Below are positions 34,501 through 46,248 of a stretch of DNA of 64,000 nt, in pieces (the first letter of the stretch is position 1; each line of letters begins with the position of its first letter). The stretch lies in the NCBI GenBank assembly GCA_001600615.1, contig BCKK01000001.1, forward strand, positions 2,333,082 through 2,397,081, in the 5' to 3' direction. The notes beneath the pieces are model-generated. The model made no database searches, had not been told where the DNA came from, and saw only the letters and a program-made list of their open reading frames with translations. Position numbers and translations under genes: made by a program. This stretch comes from Dioszegia crocea (Eukaryota; Basidiomycota; Tremellomycetes; Tremellales; Bulleribasidiaceae).

Positions 34501-37500
34501 GAAGAGGGAGATGAGGATGAGCCGGTCGAGAATGCTGAACCTCTCGATATTGTGTTCGATGAAGAAGATGAGGAGGGAGGTTGGGCCGCAGATGACTGGG
34601 ATCAGATCCTCGAGGGTGAGTACTCTGCATGGGGGCAGTAGCCAAGAATCACGGCTGATGTTTCAGTCATTGGTCTCATCGGGCCATATTCGGCACTTAT
34701 CCAAAACTTGATTCTGGCCATAGCCGTCATGGGGGCCACGATGAGCACCTGCGTTCTCTTCCCCATGACTTTCGGCAAGATCATCCTATGCACCGATCCC
34801 ATTCGAACCGTCCTTCGCATCGCAACGGCAACGTGGAAAATCAGCCGAAAGCTCCTTCGCTGGACCCGATACCTTACCGATCCCATCATCGATATCGGAC
34901 TCGAAATCGTACGGGACGTACTGCTCAAACCCCTGGGCGGGGCATTTGCTGCTGCTGAGAAGATCCTGGCTAGGGTTGTTGGACTTGAGCGGACTGCCAG
35001 CCCAGTGAAGGTATCACAGAATTTCGGGCTCCTCTCGAAGGCCAAGAAAATCGGCGGTCTACTTTTGTTTGCGCAATCGACCAAGCCGGACCAGGCGTCT
35101 CGGTCATTCGTGATCGCCCTTCCCCAGACGCTGGTCGCGCGCTTTGGTTCACTTCCGTCGACTATCACTCTGACCAACCCTTGGTCCGCCATCCCCTCCC
35201 TTGCCACCGGTATTGACGCGCTCGAGCGACTCGGTAACAAATCGTATAATGCTTACGAATCATACCGTGTCGCATCGGTCCGGATCGCAATGAGCGATAA
35301 GTTGGGTGATGCGGTTTCGTGTCTTGCTGTGGGATACATCGCGGCGTTGATATCCTTGACGGCACTGGCATGGATGGGCGAGAAGGGCATGATCAAGGTG
35401 AACGCGGGGTGGAAGCAAGGTCTACGGCGATATAGACTTTCAATCAAGGTATGCTTCGGGTCTCCAGAAAACTCCTCGGCTCACTCTTTAGTTGGTGATG
35501 TTCCTCGCTCTTGAATTGATTGCATTCCCACTCGGTGCCGGAGCGCTTATCGCACTCTCCACCCACCCCCTCATTCCGTCTTCATCCCTACGAGATAGAT
35601 TGGCCGGGATGAAGGAGACAGCAATCGGGATGGTCTTCATTACCTGGTTGATGGGAACGATGTAAGTTCTTTGCACTCGATGGGATTCAAGGCTGATTAT
35701 TAGGTTCATGTATGGCTTCGCACAGGTCCTAGCATGGTGCCGATCGGTAGGCCTTTTCCCAAATGGCTTTTCCAGATCGAATGCTGACGAAATAGCTCTG
35801 CCGACCCGGAGCACTCTACTTCGTCCGGGATCCACTTGATCCCACTTACTCGCCAGTCAAGGAGATCATCAACCGGTCGACTACAGCTCAGTTTCATAAG
35901 GTAAGTCTGGATCCCATCCAAAGCGAGAGAGCGGGAGCATGCTGATGGTCGGCAGCTGGGCATCTCCACAATCATGTACAGCTTCTTGATTTGGTGGGTA
36001 TTCGGCGCTGTTCCATGGGGACTCCGAGCTGTGATGCCAAACTCCATCTTGCCGCTGCGGCTGGACAAATTGTGAGTAGTTTCAATTCTTCACTTATCCT
36101 GACTGACCCAGCAGTGGTCCAATCAGCCCAATCCCATTCGACTACCTCTTCCTCCTCATTGCCATCCCACCAACTATCTACCGGATCCGTCCTCAGCAAA
36201 CACTTAAAAGGCTCCTAGCTATCTACTGGAGGATATTCGAAGGGCTTCTCCGACTAGATCATCTCCTGTATGCCAACCCCGCCACCCATATAGTCATCCC
36301 CCCACCTACTACACCGGGTCATATCGAAACGATCATTTGGAACGCCCTTGATATCCCCTTCAAGTTCATATTTGGGTCTTACGACTCATCTGCGACCCTC
36401 GCCCGCGTACCCGCCCAAGATCGCGTTCACATCTTGTCGACTCGGACAGAGAAGAAAGGTGTCCGCCGCGAGGGGATGTTTGTCCTTTTGAACGAACGCG
36501 GTCAACCCAAAACTCCCAAAGACAAAATCAAGATGATCCGACAGGACCTCATAGCTCGGCGAGCGGAACGGGATCCAAGGGACGATTTCAAGATGGTACA
36601 ACTGCCCCCCAACTGGAGGACTCGTATTCACGTTTTCATCCTATGTTTACTGGCGGGAGGCGGTGTCTTTTTGGGCATGTTCGTTCTATGCCCTGTGGTG
36701 CTAGGAAGGGAAATCATGAAGGGGCGATTCGGGCAGGTTCATGACGGGTACTCATTCGTAAGTCTTGCCCTTTGTTCAAAGGCCAACCTGACTCCCTAGC
36801 TTGCCGGAGCATACACTATCTATGCCGCCCTTCTCGCCGGCCGTCATGCGTACAGAATTACAGTCTCGTTCGGTCGAGCCAGACAGCGAAGGCTTGCTTC
36901 CCGTCAAGCACTGGTCAAACGCTTCATTCTCCTCAATTTGCGCAAAGCTCTTATCCTCTCGATCGTCTATGTCGCGCATCCAATTATGAAGGGTCTGGTA
37001 TGGGAGCTTAGGGTGGGATTATTGGTGCGATATGGTCTCGGGCAAGCGATACCTGTGCTTCACTTGTGGGACGCTTGGTATGTCTCTCACTCACTATTTG
37101 CGGATCAAGCTAACCCTTCAGGGCACTAGGTTCAGTCCTCAACTCTATCGGTCTGGGCGCATGCGGGCTCTTTGGCAGACACAGAGGGGCGGATAATCAT
37201 CGGATGCACCACGTACGTTGATCCTACAATCGGTGCTGACTCAACAGCTTTGGCGCAGCCCGTTTCGGCACAATCTGCGACATCTCGGCGCAATCCTCTT
37301 GCCCGAGTTCCGCTCGTTGCTTCTTGATCTCGTCCTACCTTTCCTATACACCATCTGCGTTGCGGCGATTCGGGGAAAAGACTCCCCGTTCCTGCCACTA
37401 CAATGTAAGTCTGGGCCTATTGCAAAGATCGAAACTGATCTTGTAGTCCGAGCAGCGGGTCTGGTGACTTGGGCTACGCGCGCCATGGTTGTGCGCATAC

Positions 37501-37850
37501 CGACAGCAGGCGCCAGATGGAGTGCCTGGCGACAGCGGGTGATTGATGCGGAGTATGTGGTGGAAGAGCGGGTGGAGAATTACGAGCCTGAGGCAGAAGC
37601 CGAGAAGAGCTTGGAGGCAAAGGTCGACGAGGCGAAGAAAGAGACAGAGGGAGTCGAAGGAGGGCAGGTGGATGCCAACGGGGACGGAGAGGAGCTGGCG
37701 GGACCCCAAGAGGTCGTGTTAGACGGAGGGGAAGTGCTGGTCGTTCCCGCGGACAATGACGTGGATGAGTCGGGCGCGACGGATTCTGACGAGGAGGATC
37801 AGGCGGATGGGGTAGGGACGGGAGAAGCATCCGAGGCGGATCTGGAGTAG
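31520..37850 (+). CDS. DOA10: ER-membrane RING-CH ubiquitin ligase Doa10/TEB4
   Basis: Doa10 (SSM4; MARCH6 in animals) is a multi-pass ER and inner-nuclear-membrane E3 that ubiquitinates cytosolic-degron and membrane substrates with Ubc6/Ubc7. The first small exons encode the RING-CH finger: CRVCRLEADEENPMVHPCKC, then FVHPDCLKSWL, then VCEICGHHY, a complete C4HC3 set split over four exons. VYPDYIPETIPP leads to the first membrane pair. A long hydrophilic, acidic insertion follows (about 32.6-34.6 kb). The conserved TD region comes next (from about 34.67 kb, GPYSALIQNLILAIAVMG...FPMTFGK). The family signature CRPGALYFVRDPLDPTYSPVKEII (joined across an intron near 35.8 kb) matches MARCH6 closely. 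Further membrane helices continue to 37.5 kb, and the protein ends in an acidic tail. About 1,850 residues; the family range is 900-1,400, so the insertion and tail make it long. Confidence 0.93.
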
Positions 37851-37966
37851 ATGGCATTTAACATTTAGAGTGTTGTATTTATAAGTCATCCACATGCTGC
37901 GTGCCCGTGTCCTGTTTGAAATGAGTCGATCATAGGCATCTATATAAGGATCTAGTACAACACTGT

Positions 37967-40115
37967 CTAGTGGCCGTTGGCTTCGGCTGCAGCTGCGGCC
38001 GCTTCCAAGGCACTTGCTACCCTACTTCTTGAACGCAAGACTTTGCCATAGCGCAACAGCAGGAGTGGAGCTGATGCCAAGAGGAGAGCGACGGAAGCTA
38101 CAAGTGTGGTTGCTTGGGGATAGCCCATGCCTTTATACTATTATTCAGCTTTGCGCACGAAAAGGACTCACCATTTGATATGCAAACAGCGGAAAGACGG
38201 CACTGAATAGATTCCGAGCGAAACTTTGGGCTGCCTGGGCAGATGAAGAGTAGATCTCATAGGCGTCCGCGATGTAATTACTGGCAATGTCAGCTGATGC
38301 CAAGATAAGGCGCAGAGATGACACTCACAAGATACCCGCGTACATATTATAGATACCCCAATTGGCAAAGACGAGACAAACAGCTGGGACGGGCCACGGG
38401 ATCCAAGGTCGACCAGTCCACGCAAAGACAAACATGGCAAGGGGGAACATGAGCCCGCCGTACGCTGCCCAATATAGCCGAGCTTCTGGAGGAGATCGAC
38501 CATTGTTGCCGGGCTTCGAGGCTGATCGGCGGAAGAGGTACTCTTGATGTCTATTTGACAAAGCGCCGAGGAGACCACCGATGAGGATAGTTCTGGATGG
38601 TCAATTGGGGAATCTGGAGGCGATACTCACATTTGTATCATTCCCAGCTGGCCGTAATTCCAGCCGTACTCCTGGAAAACCAAAAGGATGGATGTTCCAC
38701 CAAGGAAGACACACGCCCAGGCGAATGCAATCCAAGCTGATAGGGCGGTTACGATAGGTTCTGTAACGAGGAATTCTGACGGAACGTCAGCCAAACTCCC
38801 TGAGAGCTCTCCCGAGAGACTTACGCAGAGGTCGGACAAGTGAGATGGACATGACTGTGATGAAGCTCTTCCTCGTTACGTCTGCCGCGCAGAGATGAAG
38901 TCTTCCGGTTTCTTTTGTAAGGCGCCTTCCTCGGCGGGAGAGAAGGACATCGCCTCGTGTCTCGCGGAGTACAATCACATTGAGAACGCAGGAGAATGCT
39001 CCGAGGATGCCTTGGAACTATATAATCAGAAACATCCAAACATGCCCGAATCCTGCACTCACGCCGTAGGCCCATGGTATTCCCCAATCCATCGCAATGT
39101 AGCCGAAGAGGGCTCCTCCAAGGGACTAGCGGATCAGCTACAGCCTAGCTAACGTCATTTCATCGAGCCTCACCTGTCCAGCAAAGATCATCAATGCAAA
39201 CAAGTTCATGGCGACACCCCTATCCTCGGCGTGGAAGAGGTCGGCGATCGTTCCGGGTACCATTGAATTTCCGACTGAACTCGACATGCCTTGGAGAAAC
39301 CGCACGGCGAGCATTGCCGAGAAGTTGGTCGTCAGGGCCTGGGGCAGGAAGAACAGCGCAGTACTAATCCAGTTAGCTTGGTTCGCCGAAGAGGATAAGA
39401 CGACATACATGACTGATGTAACTTGGTAGATCCAGTTCCGTCCGACCTGGAAGTCAGCCATGACCTCAGGCTAAAGCGGTACACTCACGGTCTCGCTGAG
39501 CGGGGCCAGAACCAACGGAGTGAAGCTGATCGTCAAAAGCAAGAGGGTCAAAGTCAAGGTGAACTGCTCCCTTGTTACGCCGAAGTGTGCCGCGCCGCCC
39601 GCTGCGTTCAGTATAGCAACGGACGTGCAGTTCATTGCCGTCAACATCGTGGTGAAGACAGCTGTCCAGACAATCGTAAATTTCCGTCGGTTTGACCAGT
39701 TGAAGGGATTCTATCTCGTGAGCCTCGCTATGTATAAGCTTGGTCAATGTCTTACTCCAGGATCATTCGGGGTCCAGTCGATAATGATGACCTCCCTCAT
39801 CCCGTGGCCATCTCCCATATCTATCATTTCCTTCCGTTCAAGCACTCCCACATCTTTTTGGGATCGATGACTTATGATCCCCCTGAGCTGCACACCACCT
39901 CGTAACCCAGACTCCTGCTCCGTGAATAACTCATTCCTCTCCTTCGCCGAAGGATGAGACTTGTCGCCGACAGATCGCTCCATGTCGGCATGCGAGCACC
40001 GAGGCGTCAAAGAAAATGGGGTATTGACAGCTGTCGCGGCTGGCGAGTACGCCTTCTCCTCGTCGGTCTCATCTGCTGACGAAGAGGAGATACGGGGGAC
40101 GTGGGTACGGGTCAT
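37967..40115 (-). CDS. MFS transporter, DHA1 drug:H+ antiporter type
   Basis: Major-facilitator proton antiporters of this group export drugs or polyamines at the plasma membrane. About a dozen exons join into roughly 530 residues. The N-terminal 120 residues are cytosolic and rich in Ser/Thr/Glu. NPFNWSNRRKFTIV marks the start of helix 1, as in Tpo1/Flr1-type proteins. Twelve hydrophobic segments follow; recognisable pieces are LAPLSETVGRNWIYQ (helix 2-3 loop, motif A-like), LAVRFLQGMSSSVGNSMVPGT (motif C region, helix 5), GGALFGYIAMDWG, LAVFGASLILVFQEYGW-like helix 7 and NYIADAYEIYSSSAQAA (helix 11). The protein ends VLRSRSRVASALEAAA and EANGH. Substrate cannot be told from sequence. It diverges from the next gene across 837 bp. 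Confidence 0.87.
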
Positions 40116-40952
40116 ATTCGTCGAACGGATTCACCGTTGGAGCGCATCGGAGTTGGCCGATGTGGTAAATTTGAGTGGTGACTCGCAGCTCTTGAGGTGG
40201 TGAAGATTCAAAGGTGCGTGGGATGGTCTTGAGTACTAATTGAGCAGCTGTAAGCGGTATGTCAGATTTGTCAAGCAGTAAGGAAGTGTCGATGAGAAAA
40301 AGCAGACGCAAAGCTCCTCCACTTGAGCGCGGATAGCGACGGCAAGGTCTGCCGACTCACTCGGATAAACCTCGGATCGCGCATCTACTGTGCGGCCCCG
40401 TCTCGGACGCGACTTGCCTTTGCATCAGCGCGTCAGCCTCGATTATCCATTCACTCGAGCTGTGGAGACTGGTTGTAAGGTCGCTAGACCACGCGTGACG
40501 CGTGGTGAAGAGACTAGAAATTGAGCCAGGTATCCCCAACATGAAACAAGGTGGATCCGGTGCCAGGCGAGATGATAGATCACCCTTCACCAAGCGTTGC
40601 GAGCGTATCTCCAAGGACCCACGCTGAGCATGTCTGCCCTTTCTGTCCTACATACCCAGATCTCCGTCCGATCAGCAGGTGTCGGTCCAGTGCAGACGGG
40701 GATGTGAGCTAGGCTCATCATTAACTCTCCGAGTGATCACCCAAAAAATGTTGACAGGTTTGCTTCCGGGCCTCCACCTTGCAATGCATACCTTCCTCTC
40801 CGTCAGTTGTCAACAAAGAAGTCATCATTCATTCGCACTTGACATCCATCACCAACAGGTCTTCACGCGTTCGACAACCATTTCCGTGACCCGAAGAAGA
40901 GCCAGCGCACTAGCAAAGAGACAGAGTCGTCTCAAGGCACCTGTAGCAGCAT
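40116..40952. promoter_or_regulatory. Divergent promoter region, MFS transporter and unknown Ser/Gly-rich gene
   Basis: There are 837 bp between start codons. Frames of up to 105 codons occur but overlap in several frames without splice logic. An inverted patch, CACGCGTGACGCGTGGTG near 40.48 kb, contains two ACGCGT-like cores and could bind an MBF- or homeodomain-type factor; not established. Confidence 0.35.
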
Positions 40953-42994
40953 GGATTTCGGTTCCATCTCTGGGCGGTCGACCAAATCGAGCATGAAGCG
41001 GAAGGTACGTCAAGAACAGACGCCATGAACACTAGATTCATCTGCAAGAATCCCGCTGACAACAGTAGCAATCTAATGTATGTATCGTACAGGATTAATC
41101 GTCTAATGAGCAGTCTCTTCTGACGGCCTTTCGCAAGTCCTCTCAACCACCAACTTCATACATCCCCCCACCCAGCACCACCTCCTCTCACTTTCCTGAA
41201 CAGCCCGAATCCCCATATCCTGACTCAACCTCTTTGCATACGCATACGCATTCTCAAGCTCCACATAATGACTTCACGCCAGGTTCGTCAGGCAGCGGCG
41301 GGGGTCGATATGCAGAGTCTTCCACCTCATCCCGCACGGCTACGAATCAGTCGGATATGCAATACGTGCCATATGGGCGGGGAGGCGCTGCGAGGGTCCG
41401 AAGCGGATCCAAAGCGATCTCTCTGATGGGTACGCTGGGCAGTGCAGGATCTGGGCCGAGTGGACAAGGGGGTGACGCTAATCAGGCGGCTAGTGGGGAG
41501 AGGCGCGATAAGGAGAGAGAGCGGGAAAGGCCTGGAGGGGGAGGCACAATACGGCGCCCAGAGGACATGGTCAGGGTGGTCAGGGACAGGCTATTTAGCT
41601 GGAGCTATATGATGCAGTGGTATCAGGGGTGAGTTGACTGTTTGAAATACGACGTGCTGACATTGTCAGCGAAACACACTGGTTCAACACGGTCAAGATC
41701 CCTCGGTCCACAACGGAATCCCACCTCGGCCCCAAAGCGCTCGAGTCAAGAGCCCGAAACTTCTTTATCTTAGGCATAAGCCTTGCGATGGTACTGGATA
41801 TACCGAGTGCGCCAGAACTACTGAAGGCGGTCAATCGGGTACTTGAGGAATGGGAAGCGATGGTGGAAGGAGGAAGCAAAGTCGTAAGTTGGCGTCGAGA
41901 AGAAGGTGATCGGATCAAGCTGATTGCTTAGCGTGGACTGTTCAAGGGCCAGAAGGGCAGCCGCAAATCTGGTTCGGGAGCCGGAGGAGAGTACATGAGC
42001 ATGCAAGATAGCGATTCGGCTCTGATGCAGGTCAACCTTGTAAGTCCTCTCTCAAAGCTTTTGCTCGACTTGTTGGCAACTTGCTAATTCCCAGCCATTC
42101 ACACTCGACTTTTTCCAAGTCCACGGAACGACATGTTCACTCATCCGAGACATCTATCGCAAAATCCTTCGCTTCTTCCTCCCCTCCCGCGCAGGCTTTA
42201 CGCCACCTTCACCGGAACTCGATGGCCTAGTCCACCCTTCAACAATCATACACTCTGCTCCACTAGATACATCTGCGCCGACCTTCTCACGGTCTAATTC
42301 GGGGTCGGTCGCAGAGCATAGTCAAGCTACTATGAGATCACCATCGACGACACGATCAGCCTCGTCAGCTAGCCATGCGCCTGGCGGGTTGGGTGCCGGG
42401 TTCGGTAGTCCGCGAGCTGGCGACTCTGACGAAATGGGAATGAGCATGGAGCAGGCGTTTATGAATAGCACGCCGGGAGCGTCGGGGGGATCTAGAGGTG
42501 CTGGAGGCGGTGAGGGGGACAGCGACGCGTTCCAGGCGTACATCCTTGGCGAACTAGGGCCGGATCAGGTACTTGTCGGTGACGGGCTGGCAATGACCAA
42601 GGATGTGATTGAGCTATTTACCAAAGTCGATACCAGACTAAGAGTAAGTTGAGGTCGAAACCAATCAGCCCTCACATGCTGACTATTTCAGAAACACTTC
42701 TCATCCCTCTTACGCGAAACGGACGTCCTCGCCCGTCGCGTCTTAGATGACGAAATCAACGCCCTCATGATGTCGCTCAATCCCGGAACGACACCTCTCT
42801 CCTTCGATTACAATGCCGCACTGTCAAATACAGGCAATGGGTTCGCGCTCGCTCGGTCCAAGAGTGGGAGCAGGAGTCGGCCCGGCTCGTCCGGTACATC
42901 TGGCACGGGCGGTGGATACTATGCGACGCAGGGAGGGGAGCCGGTTCCTCCTCTGCCGACGGGCGGGGCGGGGTCGATCTATGGAAGGGAATGA
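40953..42994 (+). CDS. Conserved-looking Ser/Gly-rich protein of unknown function
   Basis: About eight exons join into roughly 575 residues, from MDFGSISGRSTKSSMKRK to GGAGSIYGRE. The N-terminal 150 residues are disordered (Ser, Gly, Pro, His). A folded middle begins near 41.55 kb: PEDMVRVVRDRLFSWSYMMQ, then GETHWFNTVKIPRS, then ARNFFILGISLAMVLDIPSA and LPFTLDFFQVHGTTCSLIRDI, then after a Ser/Gly-rich break FTKVDTRLRKHFSSLLRETD. No signal peptide and no membrane helix is certain, although FFILGISLAMVLDI is hydrophobic. I do not recognise a named domain. The aromatic-rich middle suggests a conserved fungal fold. A possible 9-nt microexon occurs near the 5' end (see findings). Confidence 0.75.
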
Positions 42995-43246
42995 CCCACG
43001 GCGACCGGCGAGTCTGGAGAGTGAATGTGGACATTGTAGTGTCATCTTGGAACCGACCGTGGTATGCACTTTAGCGCAGATAGCCAGTCCAATCCTGCCA
43101 GTGACTCATCTATATTCATCAGAAACAACAGTAAACTGAAACGGGCGCTACTGTATAGAGATCCCCGCCAGTCCTTGAGCTTGCACCTGATACCCAGCCC
43201 GTTAGATCGCCCATGTCACCCCGACCCCTCTCAATTCCTGGATTGC
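42995..43246. other. Convergent 3' region between the unknown gene and malic enzyme
   Basis: 252 bp between stop codons, probably 3' UTRs. No gene is seen. Confidence 0.3.
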
Positions 43247-45660
43247 TTAATCAACCAATTCCAATGGCCTGTACACAGCGTCCCACATTCTGCTCTGCCA
43301 ATGTCAGCTCAACCACACCCCAGTCAGACCCACTACTCACCCTGATGTAATCCTCCAGTTTCTGTCCCTTCTCGCCATTAACAACGGCTACTGTAGTCTC
43401 ATCTTGTGCGTTTCCATCCGCCACTGCCTGCCTGACGACCGCCGCGGCCACAATGACTGAAACATCCCGCACGTCTGCCAAATCAGGCAGGAGGGATGCT
43501 TCGGGGTTGGTGAGTGCTGGCGAGAGGGATGAGAGGGCGTGCACGCCAGCCATGAGCATACTGGGGGAGATTGTTCGGGCTCGGGCGAGGATGGCACCGA
43601 GGCCGAGAGCGGGGTAGATTAGGGCGTTGTTGGTCTGGGCTACCTGGTCTATAGAGGTTAGCAATGTAAAAGGACCAAAGCGGAATAGACGTACAGGTCT
43701 TTCCGTTACCGAGGTTGACGGGGTAGAAGGGTGATCCAGTAGCGACGAGGGCTCGGCCTTCCGTCCAGTCCATAGCATCCTGGGGGTCGACCTCGCACAG
43801 CGCGGTAGGGTTGGACATGGGGAACTAGCGTTTTAGCAATCGCCCTCTTGATCATTGATGAACTTACAATGATGGGTCGATCGACGTGCTGAGCCATCTC
43901 CCTGACAAGCTCCTCGTTGAACGCTCGGGAGTGTGTTGATGTGCCAATAAGTACCGTGGGCTTGACTTCTCTTATGACTGGAGCATCAGCTCTGCGCTCC
44001 CACACTGAGAAATCCAAAACCCACCATCCAACAATCTGATAGCGTTCTGATCCTCATTTTGCCTCTTCCACCCGGCCACCTCCTCGTCCGGCCGTGCGTA
44101 CGCCATCTGCGCGTGCCGCAGTGCATTGCCCATACTCTCAACCAACAGCCCGTTCCTGTCAACACACCAGAACCGCCTTGCTGCCTCATTCTTGTCAAGT
44201 CCATCCAGAATCATCAGGCCGTCCTTGATCTGGTCGGCGATTCCCATACCGGCCGATCCAGCTCCGTAAATGACGATTCGCTGATCGGAGAGTTTACCGC
44301 CTGAAAGTCGAATAGCACTACATGTCAGCGCGCATCAGACCAAAACAAAAAGAGAGAAACTCACGCTAGCAAAGCGGCCAACGCTACCGCTCCCGTTCCT
44401 TGGATATCGTCATTGAACATGGGGATGTTCTTGTACTTCTCCATAAATCGGTGCGCATTCGCCATCCCAAAGTCTTCAAAGTGGATAATAGCATTTGGGA
44501 ATAGCTCGCGACACGACTTGATGAACCGGTCAACGAATTGATCGTAGTTTCGGCCGCGAAGACGGGTGCGTTTCCAGCCCATGTAGAGCGGGTCTGAGAA
44601 TAGGGCGTGGTTGTCTGTTCCACAGTCTAGGACGACGGGGAGGATTCGGTTGGGGTTTATTCCGGCGCCAAGGGTGTAGAGAGCGGATTTAGAGGTGGAG
44701 ATGGTTATTCCTCCGACACCTTGATCTGCGGACGTCAGCGGGCGTTCACGGGGGTCTGAGTGAGGAGACCGTGACTCACCTCCGATACCCAAGATAGCCT
44801 CGGAATCAGTCACGACTACCAGATCGATAGCATCCTTCATCTTCTCCTGATCGTACGTGTAGTCCGCCGTCCTGTTTACATCCATCAAGTGTCCCTCGAG
44901 CTGAGACTTCATCCCGTCCTGATTAGGGAAAGACTGCAAGAATCAGCCTTAGCTCAGACAGCTTCGCGCCATCTTGCAAACTTACGATGAAACAACCGAT
45001 AGGTCTTCTGAAAAGGTTCGAATAGTTCGCTACGGCCTCTGCCAAAATCAGCGACTGAACCTTTCCATCTCCGTCCCCCAAAAAGAACTTACCCGCTGCT
45101 CCTGGGGTGTAAAGAACACCAAGCAACTCCTTCAAGTGGTCCTGCATCAACTTGTAGAACAGCACTTGATTCTGATCTCGGAGAGAAGCGAGGAAAGCGT
45201 GTTTAAGAATGACGGATGGTTGCTGTTCTTATCAGCTTTGGATTTCCCGCTTCGAGAGAGAGGAGCCCACCTTCATAAGCTGGTTGTATGCCCTCATGGC
45301 CTGCTTCTCCAGGCTGTGCACATCATACGGCAAAAACCCCTCGAGTCCGAATACCTGTCTCTCTTCGCGTGTGAATCCCGCACCCTTGTTCAGACGGGGG
45401 TTGTTCAGAAGAGCGGATCCTGAGGTTTCAGCGCCAAGCCTTGTCGGGAACCTCATCTACTCTTTCAGGAGAAGCCAGTACTCACCTCTCAAGTTAGTCT
45501 TGATCGGTATCACATTCTTGTACGCGGGATCGACGATGAACTCCTCGTGGACATATCGTCTTGATCCGGCCTGGGCGAGAGCGGGAGCGAGGGAAGAGGA
45601 AGAGGGTCGGGCTGAGCGTGCGGTTTGGGGGCGCAAGGCCGATCTAGCAGTTCTCAGCAT
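43247..45660 (-). CDS. MAE1: NAD(P)-dependent malic enzyme, mitochondrial
   Basis: Malic enzyme converts malate to pyruvate and CO2 with reduction of NAD(P). The start at 45660, [22 protein letters not shown], is an Arg/Ser-rich mitochondrial presequence. Family motifs follow in order: [29 protein letters not shown] (substrate Tyr), [47 protein letters not shown] and [16 protein letters not shown] (metal ligands E-D-D). The nucleotide fold [15 protein letters not shown] comes next, then [28 protein letters not shown] and [14 protein letters not shown]. The final exon, found by splicing at GTGAGT...GCTGACATTGGCAG, restores the standard end, [15 protein letters not shown], with the stop at 43247. 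Roughly ten introns, about 640 residues. Confidence 0.94.
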
Positions 45661-46248
45661 CGTGCTGCACCTATTATACGTTCGTTGACAGGTTTTGCAG
45701 CGCTGTACAGGGTCCAAAGCGGCATGGGCCCAGAGAAATTTGTTCACGCGCGGCAGTAGGCGGGAAAAGTGAGAGAGGAATGACGTACCGACGTAGTAGT
45801 CCGCTGGCGCTTGACATGCTGAATGAAACGGGGCAGGGGAAAGGACGAAGCAGAATTTCACGGGTAGAAGTATAACATCAACATCTCTACTAGCCTGACC
45901 CTCATCCCCTCTCTGCACTGTCGGAATGGCTCGCTTGACCACCCTTGAGGTATTTTCGAATCTCGTCGCTTTTTCGAAGACAGCTTTATCGAATTTTGGT
46001 GCTTACGGCAGTGATCGGTCAGCTCCGGCGGTGCCCCGGAACCGATCCCTGAGCAGCACCGACGCCCTGAGCGCTTACCTGTGGCGGAGGACATGAAACG
46101 ACCTTGTTATGCTGGACGGCGTTGTGTAGGCGAAAGATGTGACAGACGAGAAGCTAAGAGCCAATGGAAAACACAGAGCTGTTTCAAGAAGTCATGCAAA
46201 TTGCCCAAATCGTTGATACTGCCAACCTCCTAGATCGACCCTGATCTA
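45661..46248. other. Region between malic enzyme promoter and RPA135 3' end
   Basis: 588 bp. It serves as upstream region of the malic enzyme gene and 3' flank of RPA135. No coding sequence is supported; overlapping short frames disagree and lack splice support. Confidence 0.35.

Noticed and set aside
43251..43345. Malic enzyme ending at 43251 with tail ...[15 protein letters not shown]
   Set aside because: That reading runs through an intron; splicing gives the conserved end [15 protein letters not shown] and a stop at 43247.
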